A stretch of DNA of 64,000 nucleotides, taken from positions 3,211,001 through 3,275,000 of the forward strand of contig BSDZ01000004.1 of NCBI GenBank assembly GCA_030268105.1, written 5' to 3'. Shown piece by piece: positions 34,746 to 47,204 of this stretch (the first letter of the stretch is position 1; every line of letters begins with the position of its first letter). The DNA comes from Volvox africanus (taxonomy: Eukaryota > Chlorophyta > Chlorophyceae > Chlamydomonadales > Volvocaceae). A model generated the notes under the pieces. The model saw only the letters and a program-made list of their open reading frames with translations, had not been told where the DNA came from and ran no database searches. The position numbers and the translations under genes were made by a program.

Positions 34746-36324
34746 CCTCAAGGTGGCTCGTGCCACTTTATGGCTATGCTCCAGTAGGGACGCATGGGTC
34801 ATGATGCGGCAGGCAAGTGGCTGGGTCCTGGTCCTGCACATAGCGATGGTCCTCGTAGCGGTTTACAAGAGGCGCACCACCACACCGCCACCACATCAAA
34901 CACAAGAGCTGTGCTTTGTGTCGCTGACGTCACAGCCGTCGATTTCTCATGTTCGTTAGCCAGCGGTGTGAGCTTCGTGCTTTCATCCTCGATGCATTTT
35001 TCGGCTTCTCGTTCCTTTGACATTGCAAGACCGAGTACACCCCTCCCAGCCCCGCATACTTAATGTTATGGACGCGGTTTCCGTGTTCTCCTCTGAGGGG
35101 CAGTGCATTTGCAGGGTGATGTGCACCGTAACCCCCTTCCGGGTACTGCTGCAACGTTCGGATACGCCCAAGGCAGATGAAAAACAGATAATGGGGCGTA
35201 TCTGCGTCGTCGTTTCTGTATAGACGGTGATGGATATCACAACACTATGCCTGCATCTCCAAAATTAGGGACGTGGAGGCAGCCAGCCGAGTACACGAAC
35301 ACTGGACTCCATTTCTGCTACTATGCATGGCGAATATTACATAGTCACTTGTAGTGACAAATCTCCGCCGTCAAATTGACACAATCTTTCGCATCTGGCA
35401 CCCGTCTAGTCCTTCCTTTCTATCTTCCTGAACTGCTTTCCTCTGTCTCCACGTCCGCTTCTTCCTGCCCTTCAGTCCCCAGTCACACCTCCCCAATCTC
35501 TTTAAGCACTTCTCCTCACGAGCTATAAGCTGCTCGGCAAAGACGAGCGGCCTCTCCCACGCTCTCCTTTGTAGGCCTCCCGTATTCCCGTACCGTAGCC
35601 TGTACCTTCGGCTGCCGGGATAATGGCCCCCCACCCTTTCCGAGCCGGAATTTGCATGGCATTTACAGGAGCCCTCCGTTTATTTGCCGCTGCCGAATGG
35701 AGCTCGCACACGAAAACACAGCAAGCACGTACACACAAGCGCTGGAGATGACCATCAAGCCGCATGTAGGTCATCCTCTTACCCACGCTCACAGCATCAC
35801 CACCACCTTCACCCCCAGATACTCCAAGATAGCAGAGTGCAGAGAGCCTAAACCTCGAAGCCAGAGGTGCATTGGAGCTAACCCCGATGAATCTCACTGC
35901 CCTCCCAGTAAGGAATCGGCGACCTCCTCTCATTCTCAACCAATCCTGTACCAATCCACATGCACGTCCATCACCCCTTCCGCCATGAGGACCTGGAGCT
36001 GAGGGTCAGCAGCAGCTGTGAGCCTTCGGCGGATAGGACTCCGAGACAGTTAAGCCCATCCACTTTCCCCAGGTGCTTGTCGGCACCAGCTGCTACCGCA
36101 CAAGTGGCAAGGACGGACCCACTCGGGTGCTTCCGGGTGTAGCACGTCACAATCGTTCATTGTAAGCTAAGCGACCCCACTGCCGCACCCATGATTAGAT
36201 TGCTACCCTCCCCTTTCATTACCCAATTCCTCAGTACGCGCATGTGCACATACCCACATGGACAGTGCCACTGTCACAGTCGGCGCTCGGGTCTCCTGAA
36301 AGCTCCTCTCCAGAGAGAGAGCGC
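34746..36324. other. 3' flank of chorismate synthase and repeat debris
   Basis: No intact gene. Bases 34,850-34,930 resemble 31,380-31,460 (both contain GGCGCACCACCAC followed by ACACAAGAxCTGTGCTTTGTG), so a degraded repeat occurs twice. TTACA (TGTAA on the minus strand) at 35,663-35,667 is a candidate poly(A) signal for chorismate synthase, about 660 bases past its stop. Confidence 0.35.
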
Positions 36325-39300
36325 TCAAACGCGTGCAAACTGCTTCACGACCGTGGGGTCAGCCCCCACGGCGTCCTCCCGCGGCAACAGCTCACACTGC
36401 GCGTAGTGCTGAAGTAGCTGGTCCGCGAGGACGAGCGCAACCATGCTCTCCACCATGGGCACCGCGCTGTTGCAGGGAGGCGCGCAGGTTGTGAGATACG
36501 ATCATTCGGTTGCGGGTCAGGGGAAGGGCGGTACAGGTGGGCACATCGAGTGAATCAGACGCATGACAAGCCCGCCACTTGAAAATGCTGCTTCGCGCCT
36601 TCGTTTTCATGTCCTGAGTGTAAGCCCCTTAAGATACATTTTGAGTCTTCAAACCCCAAACCCGAGAATGAGTACACAAAAATCCCTTCATCCGGGCAGA
36701 GCGACTGCGGTCCCCGCTTTCCACTCCATCCAGATCCCCAGTCCAAGCCGCTCGTTCACCCTCCCTCACCGCGGTACGACACAAGGGTCATGCCGCCCGC
36801 GGGCCCGCAACTCCGTCTCCTGCCCTTCCCTCGTAACTGTTCGCTGCTTGATGCCAATAGTGGAGGTGGGCTTGAAGGCCACCCGGATGACGATGTCCTC
36901 GCCGTTACTCAGTCCACCCTGCACGCCGCCGCTGCGGTTGGTGCGAGTGCGTACCTGTGCAAGTGCGACATAATGAAGGATGTCGTAAGGTGGTAGGGTT
37001 GTTACAAAGAGGGACATCGCCAGGGAGGTAGCGAAAGAGGCTGATAATGGAAAGAAGCACTAACTATGCCGAGCTGGACGGAACTGCTAGGCGCTTCAGG
37101 CAGCCCGACTATGCTCCCACCGCAGACGGAGGCGGCGCACACGAAAACACACTAAGTAGTACAAGTGCTCTCTACTCCTTCCTTGTGAAGCTGAGCATCC
37201 TGAAGGAAACCTTCCAGCTTCTAAGGACTGCTTCCAAGCCCCTGCATCCGGTTGCTCCAAAACCCACCCGGCCCTGCTCGTCAATGTAGAACTCATCGTT
37301 GTGCTCTGAGCCCACCATGGCTGCTCCGCGGAAACCGCTGCCAATCTCAAAGCCCTGCGGGGTTACGACGTCGGCGAATCAAGGTGGTATGGTGCCCAAC
37401 GTGCGCACAGAAGCAGCAAAATAACAAGTACCGAGAAAACAACACGACCAGCAGCTCAGGAGGAACCACGAAACTATCGCACTAAACCTTCATTCGTCGT
37501 TTTCCTTTTCAAGTCCTCCGACCTTCCCGCTGACCTCACCATTCAGAAGTTAATGTGAGGATGCTCCGACCGTCCATCCCGCCGTCCAATGATGCAGCTC
37601 ATCCGGGCCATCCCGCCGCCAACCCCTCTCCATCTGCCCAACCTCCTTATCCCTCCGCCTCCCCAGACCCCCTCTCTTTCATTTCTTCCGCAGCTCCCTT
37701 ACGTCTGCCAACCTGAGTTCCGCCTCCACAACAGACCCCCCGGAAACTGTCGCCAACCCACCCGTTACCTTCGTGGCAGGCAGACTGAGCATGGCCTTAG
37801 CCAGCTCCGCCTCCAGCTTGTCGAACACGGGAGAGCCCAGGCCCTTGGGGCATCGGCGCACCACACAGGTCACCTCCCCTCCGCAGCTCTCACCCCTGGT
37901 GCGGACCTCGTTGATGGCTGGGAGCAGGGTGGTGGTGGTGGAGCATGGAGTAAAGGCGCGGGAAAGGAGAGGAGGATAAGCCGAAGCTCCAAGCAGATAT
38001 AGGCGTGAAGTGAAAGATCAGAACTGGAGGGGCTAATGCAAAGGTGCTGTCGCCAGCGAGACCAGTCAGGAGAAACAAACGGTGTAAGAAGGCGGGAGGG
38101 AACATCCACACGCCGCCACTCATCCTGGTAAACCTCATGAACATAAAATTTGCCTCTCCCATTCCACCCGTTCCTGCCCTCCGTTAACCCCCCAAGACAC
38201 CATCGTTGTCGCCCCTGCAGTCATTCTCTGGCGCAACCCACCACCGCTCTGCACCCCGAATAAGAACTAACACAGCAAAAGGAACCAGCTACCCCCGCCC
38301 AGCGATTAACGATTGTTCCCCCCATCCTCTCCGGGCCTTTGCTTCCGTATCCAGTCCACAACCCGAAGCCTCGTCCCCACACGTCCGCCAAGCCCCAAAC
38401 GCAGTTCATTATAAATCATCCGTGTCCCCTTGACTCACCCCCACCATCAACCATCCTGTGTTTTCCCATTCACCCCATTCAGCCTATCGTGTTGCCTCAC
38501 ATTCGTGCCCTCTCCCCACTGCGCACCGTCAATCATCTTTTGCGCCGCTTCCTGGTCCGGACAGCGAACGATGTTGGACTCCACATCCGCCATCGTGAAA
38601 TTGGCAAGATCCACATTCGAGTTAACGTCCCGTACTTTGTTTACGAAGGCTAGGATCTAGGGACCCAATTGAGGGGCAGGGGAATAGGGTGGACAAAGAC
38701 GGGGAGGACAGCGGGGCCTATGGTCAATAATACTAAACTGAAGACGGGAAACACGCTGCTGGAAGTCATTCAAAAATTGCTGATAGCAACACTAGGCCCC
38801 GTCTTTGGTTCTTGTACAGGTAGAGAAGAAATTGTCGAGGTACCGCCGGCTCCCACACCCAACTCAATTATTGATAGACAAGAAAACCATTAAGTGCAAA
38901 AGAAACAACCCCCCTGTAAGGTTTGCTCCATCGCACGGCACAGGGCAGGCAGCGCCGCTGCCGCGGGACGGGTGGAGGTCACGCGGGAGTCACGTGCTAA
39001 CTTACACCCAGCGCACCTCGGTATCGCCGATCACTTTAAGTAGCTTCTTAGCAACTGCACCCGCGGCTACCCGACCAATTGTTTCGCGCGCTGAGCTGCG
39101 GCCGCCACCAGCTACCGCACGGATTCCATACTTGAAGTCATAGGTGGCATCAGCATGGCTTGGCCTGTACGCCACTGACATCTCTGAGTAATCCTGAGAC
39201 TTCTGGTCCTTGTTGCGGACCACAATGGCAATTGGAGTGCCAAGGGTGACGCCGTCCACAACGCCTGAAAGGATCTCAGCAATGTCATCCTCCTTACGCG

Positions 39301-39559
39301 GCGTGGTAATAATACTTTGACCAGGCTTCCGGCGATCGAGCTCCAGCTGGATTTCATCCTCGGTAATTGGAAGGCGCGGCGGCACACCATCGATAACACA
39401 ACCTACGCCCTTTCCATGGGATTCTCCAAATGTTGTTACACGGAAATTAGTTCCATAGGTGCTACCAGCTGCGCGCACAATAAGTCGAAGGTTACGAGAA
39501 ACTTGGCGACCGCAGCCAGCGTGCGCCTGGCGCCCTTGAAGACGACCAGAGGATTGCAT
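36325..39559 (-). CDS. CS: chorismate synthase, plastid-targeted
   Basis: Six minus-strand exons (39559-39017, 38656-38527, 37917-37769, 37354-37268, 36954-36770, 36466-36325) splice in phase to 411 residues, typical of plant precursors with a transit peptide. The first 30 residues are basic and S/G/R-rich. The mature enzyme starts at about [19 protein letters not shown], the first signature. [27 protein letters not shown] and [13 protein letters not shown] follow, then [19 protein letters not shown] near the end. All core flavin- and substrate-binding motifs are present. The enzyme removes phosphate from EPSP to give chorismate, the last shikimate step before aromatic amino acids and quinones, using reduced FMN. 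No lesion was found; the protein ends KQFARV. Confidence 0.97.
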
Positions 39560-40208
39560 TGTGTTAATAAACTATATAACCTAATTCTGGGCAATTGCTG
39601 ATTGTGATCTAGCACGCTGGCGCTAAGATCGTTAATTGAACCGCAACCAACGGCTTCTTCAGTTCACAAGATTACAAGCTGCATGTTAAAATACTAGCAT
39701 TGAATGTTATAAAGATTGTCTGGTTGACGAGCTCTTCGATAGCTCAGTGCCATGTTACCCACATAAAGATTTACCACGGAAGAAATAATTCCGATACGCC
39801 GATACGTGTCCTATGAGACCAGGCAGTTGCGGGCCAGAAAACAGCAACCACATACATTAAGCCAAGCACATGTAACATAGTATACCGAATCCCGTTAGGT
39901 GCGAAGGTAGGGCATCAGGCAGGAGTGCCAAAGCCGTGCGGCCTTGCGATGACAGATGGCTTTAGGGAGCCTTATAGTGCAGGTTAACGCGGCAGAGACA
40001 TATGCCGAAATCTAAATTGTACTCAGATTCTTATAAACTCAACCATGTGCGATGAGAGCGTTGAGCCAAGGTTTTGGACTTGGCAGTAGCCGAAACCGAG
40101 GCATGGCGCAAGAACAGCTATTGCATATCATTCTGAAAATAATGGATAGTTGTGTGACTTACTTCTTTAACCTTTCAAATCGCTCTTTCACTCATTGAAC
40201 CCCAACAG
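39560..40208. other. upstream region of chorismate synthase
   Basis: No domain-bearing frame. It probably holds the promoter of chorismate synthase and, near 40,103, a possible first exon of the gene to the right that I could not join in phase. Confidence 0.35.
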
Positions 40209-40924
40209 CATGGCAGCCGCCCCGCGGTGCTGGTGGGGATCTCAGCTGTGGCCGCAGCTGCCTCTACGGCCGTCGCTCTGGTTTTGGAGATGCGCCGGCG
40301 TCGGAGACATGTTTAGCCCCTGAAGAGCTTCTAGTCTCTGTTTGCAGACACGACCGACCAGCACCTGCCACCCCAACCCGATGATTACAATGATGGCGGC
40401 ATCGATGCGCCGGTGGCGCCGGTCGCGACTCGTCAGCGTATTGCCCCTTGTTGCAAGTAGCGGCAACGACAGCAGCAGAGGTAGCGGATGGAACATCTGT
40501 TGCCTCAGGAGTAGGAGCAGCCACAGACTCAGCAACAGCAGCAGCGATGGCACCCGGGACCGAAGGACACAGGTTGGCAACGGCAGAGCCCCGGGCGAGA
40601 ACGCCACAGCAGGTGCACGCTGGGTTTCCCTCCGCCGCCCCTCAGGCTCCCTTGGTTCACCCCAACCTGGCGAAAATCCAGCGTCTCATGGGAGTTATGG
40701 AGTATCCAGTACTGCGCCGACCCCCGCCACCTCCGCCACTGCCACCACCGGCTGGGGGACCCACGGGTGTAACTCCGACACATGGGTCGCTCCCCGGATT
40801 CCAAATCCACTGGATCTTTAACCCCAAGCAGCTGTATTCTCTGGGACAGCGGCTGGGGCGTGTAAGGACGAAGGCGGTATACCCCACATCGACTGGAAAC
40901 AAATTTGTTCAGGTAGAAGCCTAG
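40209..40924 (+). CDS. hypothetical proline-rich protein, possible single membrane helix, frame disrupted
   Basis: A probable exon 40,209-40,310 (after CAACAG) encodes VLVGISAVAAASTAVALVLE followed by RRRRRH, which looks like a membrane helix with a basic stop-transfer end. A second part from about 40,362 reads PPQPDDYNDGGIDAPVAP and is open to TAG at about 40,458. The overlapping frame 40,448-40,924 continues plausibly with a PPPPPP tract and ends in GNKFVQVEA. The two frames differ by one base at the CCCC run 40,444-40,447. The start codon was not found; an upstream exon is likely. Function unknown. It may be a real gene with a sequence error, or a pseudogene. Confidence 0.35.
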
Positions 40925-41418
40925 GGAACAATATATAAGATCTTGCGGAGGGATGTAAAACCTCTTAGTTGCATTGTGGGGAGATGTTAAACCAAAGAAA
41001 CTACGCCGCGTAATGCAACGGAAGATTTCTAGGAGCCATAACCGGGGGTGGGATTGTATGCCATATCTGCAGCTATACGTGTCTACTGGCATGTTGTGCC
41101 TGACTGCATGTATGCAAACTATTTGTGCCATTTTGTGTGGTGAGTTTATGTAGTCAGGGTGTCTCACACCCTGACATGCTCTATTGGCTTCCATTCCTTG
41201 TGTGTCAGGCCCGTTCACCCTGCAATCTCAGTCCACTAGCCCCCCAACAAGGCGTGTCTAGTCCCTGACTTCTACTGTATACTGTGCCTGGCACGTGTAC
41301 GTGTCTATCAGTATGTGCTGTCTGGCGTCGCAAGTGGCTTGCTTGGGTATGAATATGTGTGTAGGTGTGTAGGTGTGAAGCTGTATGCGTGCGATGACGT
41401 GCTTTCAGGGTATATCTC
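40925..41418. other. no gene seen
   Basis: About 490 bases, probably the 3' end of the proline-rich gene and unassigned sequence. TG-rich toward the repeat copy that follows. Confidence 0.3.
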
Positions 41419-41421
41419 ACT

Positions 41422-41973
41422 GAGTTATTGTCCATTACGTGTTGCTAATGTCAGGTTTTGTTAGGGTGAGGTAATGTGTTAATCTTGACAACCAAGTGTG
41501 CGTGCGAAGCTGAGTGACATGAGTTGCGGTGCTTGTCGGGTTTGCACCATAAGAGGTAACCTTTATGGTGCTCTGTATCTTCTGTGTCCATGAGAGGGTT
41601 GTGCACCATGTAGTCTATGTGTGTAGTCCCTGAACGCAGGTGTGCCTATAGGTACACATGTCCTGTGTCTCCAGTGTGCGTGTCTAGTGGCTTGGTGGTG
41701 TGTCAACTATGTGTGCACAACTACGTGTGAGGATGCTGTGAGGGTGTTCGTCAATCTGTAACACCCCGTTGCTAGTGTCAGATTTCGCTCAGGTGCTGTT
41801 ATACTTAACACAATACATGTCCCGAGTAGGGGGTGGGGTGGGTGCTCTACCTCAGGGCGGGCCCATCAAGTGGAGGAGTGCAACTGACATGAGCCCTTGT
41901 AGACGTAGGGAATACTGCGGTCTCTGTGTTTCAGGGGGAGTCGCGGCCGTTAAAGTACCACACAAGTTGATCT
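41422..41973 (+). repeat. interspersed repeat, copy 2
   Basis: Inverted partner of 31,525-32,086, about 552 bases long and 9.3 kb away. The two copies enclose the decayed remnants, chorismate synthase and the proline-rich gene. TGTAACACCCCGTTGCTAG lies at 41,757. Identity ends at ACAAGTTGATCT on the right and GAGTTATTG on the left. Confidence 0.8.
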
Positions 41974-43269
41974 ACAAATAGTTGATCGCAATGTCCCTAA
42001 GATGGCCCTGAGAGGTAGGGTGCCATATTTATTCATCAGTAGTTCAATCTGGACTGCCAATGACTCACTTGTGAACGAGAATCGGGGTAGTAAAGAATTA
42101 GGGGAGCCCCAGTGAGAGAATCAGCAGCAGGTTTAAGATGGCTCTTCAGTCGTAATCTTGTCAGCCCTCACTGGCGGAACCTATCAACGGTTGAGTGCTC
42201 TACCCGGGAAGTGTGACCCCATGGCTCTAAGTAGGATGGCTTAGAAACTGGCCGCAGAAAGTAAGGAAATCTGCGACCCCAACAATTAGGTACACGTGTC
42301 AAATGGTATATAATTAACCCCCGGGGTTTTCTTTAGCATACGCCAGCCTAAGGGGCGGTGTAACTACCATTAATATAATGACAGCTTTTCGTTAAGATAG
42401 TTCCGGCCCTGAACGATTCCATGCCTCCGCCGCTGTCAAAGATGCACACAGCAACATATTATCATCGAAATATTTCAATTACATGTTACCATGGTTTCTA
42501 AACTCGTGACCTAATGCAGTCACCTCCCCTCTATGAAAGTGCAGATCGCCGCCTGCACCACCAGAGCATATTAACACTCCCAATCTCGTTTTGTGGTACG
42601 CACTTGACCTTCAGTTCCGCCGATGTATACTTGAACACAACCCCAGCAAGTGCTGGCCATGATGGCTGCTACATCCAGCCCCCTGCATTCATGTGCAGAT
42701 TGAACCCAACTCCTACAACAAGCAACCGGCTGCGGCGCAAACAAACACTCTGCTGCAAATGGAATATGCACCAACCCAACAATGGCTTCGAATCTTCCAA
42801 AAACGTCTTCGTGCGCCGAGAAGGCCGTCCGCCGGGAGGTGTCCCGTCGCTGCACGGCGCACATAACAACAGGTCCAGCGACAAGATTACGAACGAACCC
42901 ATGGCAAAAATGATCTCCTAAGGCCACATGCCCTACACATCATTAACACTGGAAATCAGATCCCTTGACGGTTCTGATGTTGCGGCAAAAATGTGGTGGT
43001 GGCAAGATGGCAGGTGTACTAAGGAAGAGGCGGCCACCGGCCGTAAATTGAGCCGCATGCACAGTCCAGCCTGGCACCATATCGCGAGTTTGGGTGCACT
43101 GTCCCGCAGCCGGGCTCCCACGCGGAGTTGCCGCTGCGAAAACCCGATAAAGTTTAAGTTGGTGGCGTGAATCTTTAGAAGCCAAGAAAAGGTATTCAGA
43201 TTTGGATGAAAGGGTGCGAAGGTGCAAGGAGAATGGAAGAAGGGTATTGAACGACATGCTGGTGCGGCA
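41974..43269. other. 3' flank of VTA1, no gene recognised
   Basis: Frames of about 120-135 codons occur on both strands at 42,514-42,930 but carry no recognisable domain. TTACA at 42,479-42,483 (TGTAA on the minus strand) could be the VTA1 poly(A) signal, about 790 bases from its stop. Confidence 0.35.
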
Positions 43270-46200
43270 TCATCTACCATGGCCAATGTGCGTCGCGGGA
43301 GCCGGTGGTGGGCTGGTGAGCAGCCTTAGGGCCTCTGATAAGTGCTTCACTGCGGTATGGATGTCCTCGAACGACAGAGCCGACACCGCATACTTAGCCT
43401 GCTTCTGCGCATCCATGATAACCTACGCAAGTGGTACCGGGTGGTGGAGGCAGCCAGGGCGGCACTGGAAAGATTGGTCACTGGTGAGTCACAGGTGCAA
43501 GCGGAGGAAAGGCCCACAGCAACGACCCCGACGAAGTTATCAACTTACAACAGATGCAGGGGGACTGCGATACAGAGTGCTTTCAGCAGGTGGCAACCGT
43601 TACCAAATGTTGTCAAGAACTCAGGTAACACCGTGCTGATCTTGATTTCAATGGCTTACCCCCACGACGTACCTGGAGCGGTGGTTTGTAACCCGGTGGC
43701 AGGGACGGGAGGGAAGGTGCCATTGTGTACGATGCGGAAGCGATGGCAGGTGCTGGGGTAGCGCTCGGGTACGATTGCTGATAGGCTGATGGTGCAGCCG
43801 ACCCAGCGACTGAGGGATAAGGCGAAAGTGCGGATGGGGTCCCGAAGCCAAGGGCAGGGTGTGGTGGGACGGACGGCGCTGACGGCATCGCCGCTCGAGG
43901 TACCGAGGGAGGCAGGTGCTGCTGGTGCTGTTGGGTATCAGATGGTGGCGGCGGAGGTGAACACGCCGGCGCCGACGGTGCGGGTTGCGAAGGCAGTTGC
44001 TGTGGAGGAGGTGTTGTAATCGTAGCCGTGGTGTTAGTCTCTCGGGGCGGTGGCATCAGCTCCTGCGCCGCCACCACGTGCTCTTTGCCGTCTGGAGTCT
44101 GGACCAAGTAGGTCGGTGGCCTGGGGCGGGAGGAGCACAGAAGCGCAGCAGAGGGTGGAAATGCAAGAGGAAGATCGAGGAGACTTATAGGCGCACATGA
44201 GACGGTGCCAGGGAAAGATTGGACCTGACCACATACATACGCGAGAAGGCAGTTGCAACACATGCGGCCTTAAGGACGGGAAGTCTGGCCCCTGCTGCGG
44301 TGTGACCTCGTTCCGCGACGTGATGGGGTCTGACACAAACAGGAGTTGCTGTCACAAACAAGAGTCGTATACGTATCGCCTTCGCCAGTGGCCGCTTTCC
44401 CTGGCTTGGAACCAGCATACAGCGGGACGGAAAAGGTTATCCTTTCCCAGGAAGCAGGCACGCGGATGAGAGCTTCGACCGGCAAGAGACGCACCATGGC
44501 GCGTAGTTGATGATGAGGACCTTCACCAATACCGGTGCCTGCTGCTGCTGCTGCCCTGCTGGCTGTTGCTGCGGCAGCAGACATGCCACTCCGCCCTCCT
44601 GCAGTGCCAGCACTGCCGCCTCGTCGGGCACCTCCACCAAGCGGTCGGTTAGGGCCACCTTATAGCTGCGGGGCGAGGACGAATAAGTAGCTCAGAGCTT
44701 CGCAGTTCCCTTAGGCAGCGACCTCGTGAGAATTGCGGAGGAAGAGGCGCCAATAAGGGTGCACATAACATCTTTGGGTGCCATGGGTTATAGAGGGATC
44801 CAAGGCCTGACGACACCCCTATCCGTCATTAGCACGAGCTGCATTGTTCTAGGGTCCCTACCAACCGACCAAATCTGTTCATCCCCATTAAGCTAGCTGT
44901 CACACCCTGGGTCAGTGCCCAAGCAAAGTCAGGTAGGGCAGCAGGCACCTTTCGATATCGCAGCCGGCTTCCCACCGCACCTGTATCCCCCATCTGGCCG
45001 TCGAATGACCTGGCCAACCGTCCCAACCTTCGTCTGTGAAGGGAGAGTGTTGAGAATTGAACAGCCGGGGTCGGACCAGACGCGCGGAATCATTATTACA
45101 AGGTGCAGGTCTTAACGGGGTGTCCAGCACCATAAGGCTGCAACTCATGACCGTACATATGGACGACATAGGGGAATCAATGTCGGAACAAACATCTCAT
45201 TGAGACTTACTCCGGGATGATGCCCTGCGTCGCCGCTTGCGCTGCTCCCGTCCGTCGCCTCCTCCTCCAGCCCCTCCTCTGTGTGCACAAGCAACCTAGT
45301 CCCCGGCCAGAATCGTGCTGTGCTGCTGTAAGCTGACGTGCCCACCGCTGCAGCAGCAGCATCCCGCTGTCCAAAGGAAGAACAAGTCGATGGTGGCGGA
45401 GCCCGTTCGTGCAAAGGTGGAAGTGGCATCGAGGAAAGATCCGTACGATTGTCACGAACGTTCAAGTTGGTGTAGCTGGGACCCATGATGGAACCAAAGC
45501 TGAGTTCGCTGGTGCCACTGAAGCTGCTGTCACCCGACGGGAGCGGCAGCAGCGACGGTGCATGTAGCTGATTTTGCTTGCCGTATGCCCAGTCGCTGGA
45601 TCCGGAAGCAGGCGGCAGATCCGTAACGGTTGCAGGACTAACCCCAGCTGCCGCGCCCGCTGGCGGCGCCGCCGAGGGCGGCGGCATAGGCTGTCGTCCC
45701 TCTCTGACTGCCTTGCGGATTTCCGCCGCCCGCCACGCGCAGTACCGCTGCTTCTCTAGCAACTCGCTATCGACGCCGCCCTCAAACTGATTCAGGATCT
45801 GCAGGCCCAAGGAGTTTGGGGATTACCATTATAAGTATGCCGGACCGATGAGGGCCAACGGGAAGGGAAAGACCTCCACATCCGGGCGACGGGAAGGCGG
45901 AAACTGCGAAACTCTAGGATAGAAGCCCCCAGCGCCCGCTGGCGCACCTCAATGAACACGGAGGCTGCGTAGTATGCACGCGAAGTGCGCTCTGTCGCGC
46001 GACCTGCCCGATCGACACGGTCTGCATTGTCAAAGATGCGCAGCGCGAAGCCTAGGCAGTGGATGCGATCTGAGACAGGATCAAGCTTCAGATGGGCCTT
46101 ATCCCTCTCTAGCTGATTGAGGGTAACGGATAGCAGCGACGTGATCTCCTTGGCCCTGTGAGGCAGCTTAAGAGCCTGGGCGGTGCGGCGAATGTTTGTT

Positions 46201-46872
46201 AAGAGTTGGGGTTAAAAACTTTCATAGGAAGACAACTTGCAATGCGGTGGATCGGAGTGCTTAGAGCAGCTGCGGTACCGAATGGCAGGATTGTGCGAGG
46301 TTATTGAGGTTGGGACGCCGAATGGGGAGTGTGGTACTGGTACGTTTATGGGCTCAAACAAGCATCGACATCACTTGGGGGGCTGCGGTTGCACAGCAGG
46401 AGGGGCGTTGTCTGGTTGGATTAATAAGATTCAAGCGGCGGCGGGATTAGTTGCTGTCGAAAAAGCTGTCTCAGAGGGGATTCGGGTAGTAAGCCATGCA
46501 TCAGCCTATACAAACCCCCCACACTTTTGATTCTGTGAAGCCGCTGGAATAGCCAGTTGTACCATTGCCGGGACAGCTCTGAACGGGGCGCTGCCGCCCT
46601 GAAACCCGGGTGGAGATAATCAACTGCCACTCAGTCAGGTCCCGGCAGAGTCCCACTTGCTTACCTGATCAACGGCGTACATTCGGCAGTAGTATGACAC
46701 CTTTGGGTCCGCTTGCTGGATTTCTTGGGCCCTCTATAGTAAAGAAAACGCGGAAGGGGGGGGGAGCTGAACCCAGGAGGCACAGGCAGGTGCGACAGGA
46801 CCTTTACAAAATTTAGTGCACCTGCATAAAAGGTAGGACCAACTTTTTCTGCTCTTCAAGATCTGAAGCCAT
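43270..46872 (-). CDS. VTA1: VTA1/LIP5 homologue, ESCRT disassembly regulator
   Basis: Minus-strand exons 46872-46822, 46733-46665, 46175-45948, 45798-45211, 45009-44981 (29 bases), 44665-about 44527, about 44098-43673 and 43422-43270 join in phase to about 560 residues. The N-terminus holds the paired MIT-type helices: FMQRAQEIQQADPKVSYYCR, MYAVDQ, then KLPHRAKEITSLLSVTLNQL, RAYYAASVFIE and EKQRYCAWRAAEIRKAVREG. The C-terminus DAQKQAKYAVSALSFEDIHT, AVKHLSEALRLL is the VPS4-binding, dimerising domain. VTA1 stimulates the VPS4 ATPase that recycles ESCRT-III at endosomes and other membranes. The long middle is glycine-, serine- and proline-rich and makes the protein longer than plant LIP5 (about 420) or human LIP5 (307). 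Boundaries between exons 6 and 7 are uncertain. A small module (GTRLLVHTEEG ... SYKVALTDRLVEV) in the middle looks like a Tudor/SH3-like fold, by inference only. Confidence 0.9.
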
Positions 46873-47204
46873 TTTGGTATTGTGACTTCTGACGAAATGT
46901 ATAACGCGGGGTTTCTACGGCAGACACTGTTAAGATAGAGCATATATGCACCTTAATTGCTATTGGACAGTAAAGGTTTAACAACTTGAAATTATGTTAG
47001 GAAGTTGTTTGCAGAGAGAACCACCAGGTACCGATAGGGGCCTATGAACTGTGTGCTCAGCATGCTCCGAAGGCCAAACTTTTGTCCAATGAGTATTGAC
47101 GAATTGGCAGTCTGGTTATCATACAAATGATATTTAGTGATTACCTCACACTTGGATTTCCGCATTCGGCTTGATTCCATCAACAGTTCTACATACTTGC
47201 AAAA

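Noticed and set aside
42514..42930. Overlapping frames of 118-135 codons on both strands
   Set aside because: No domain, no splice partners and no codon bias like neighbouring genes; likely 3' UTR or intergenic sequence of VTA1.
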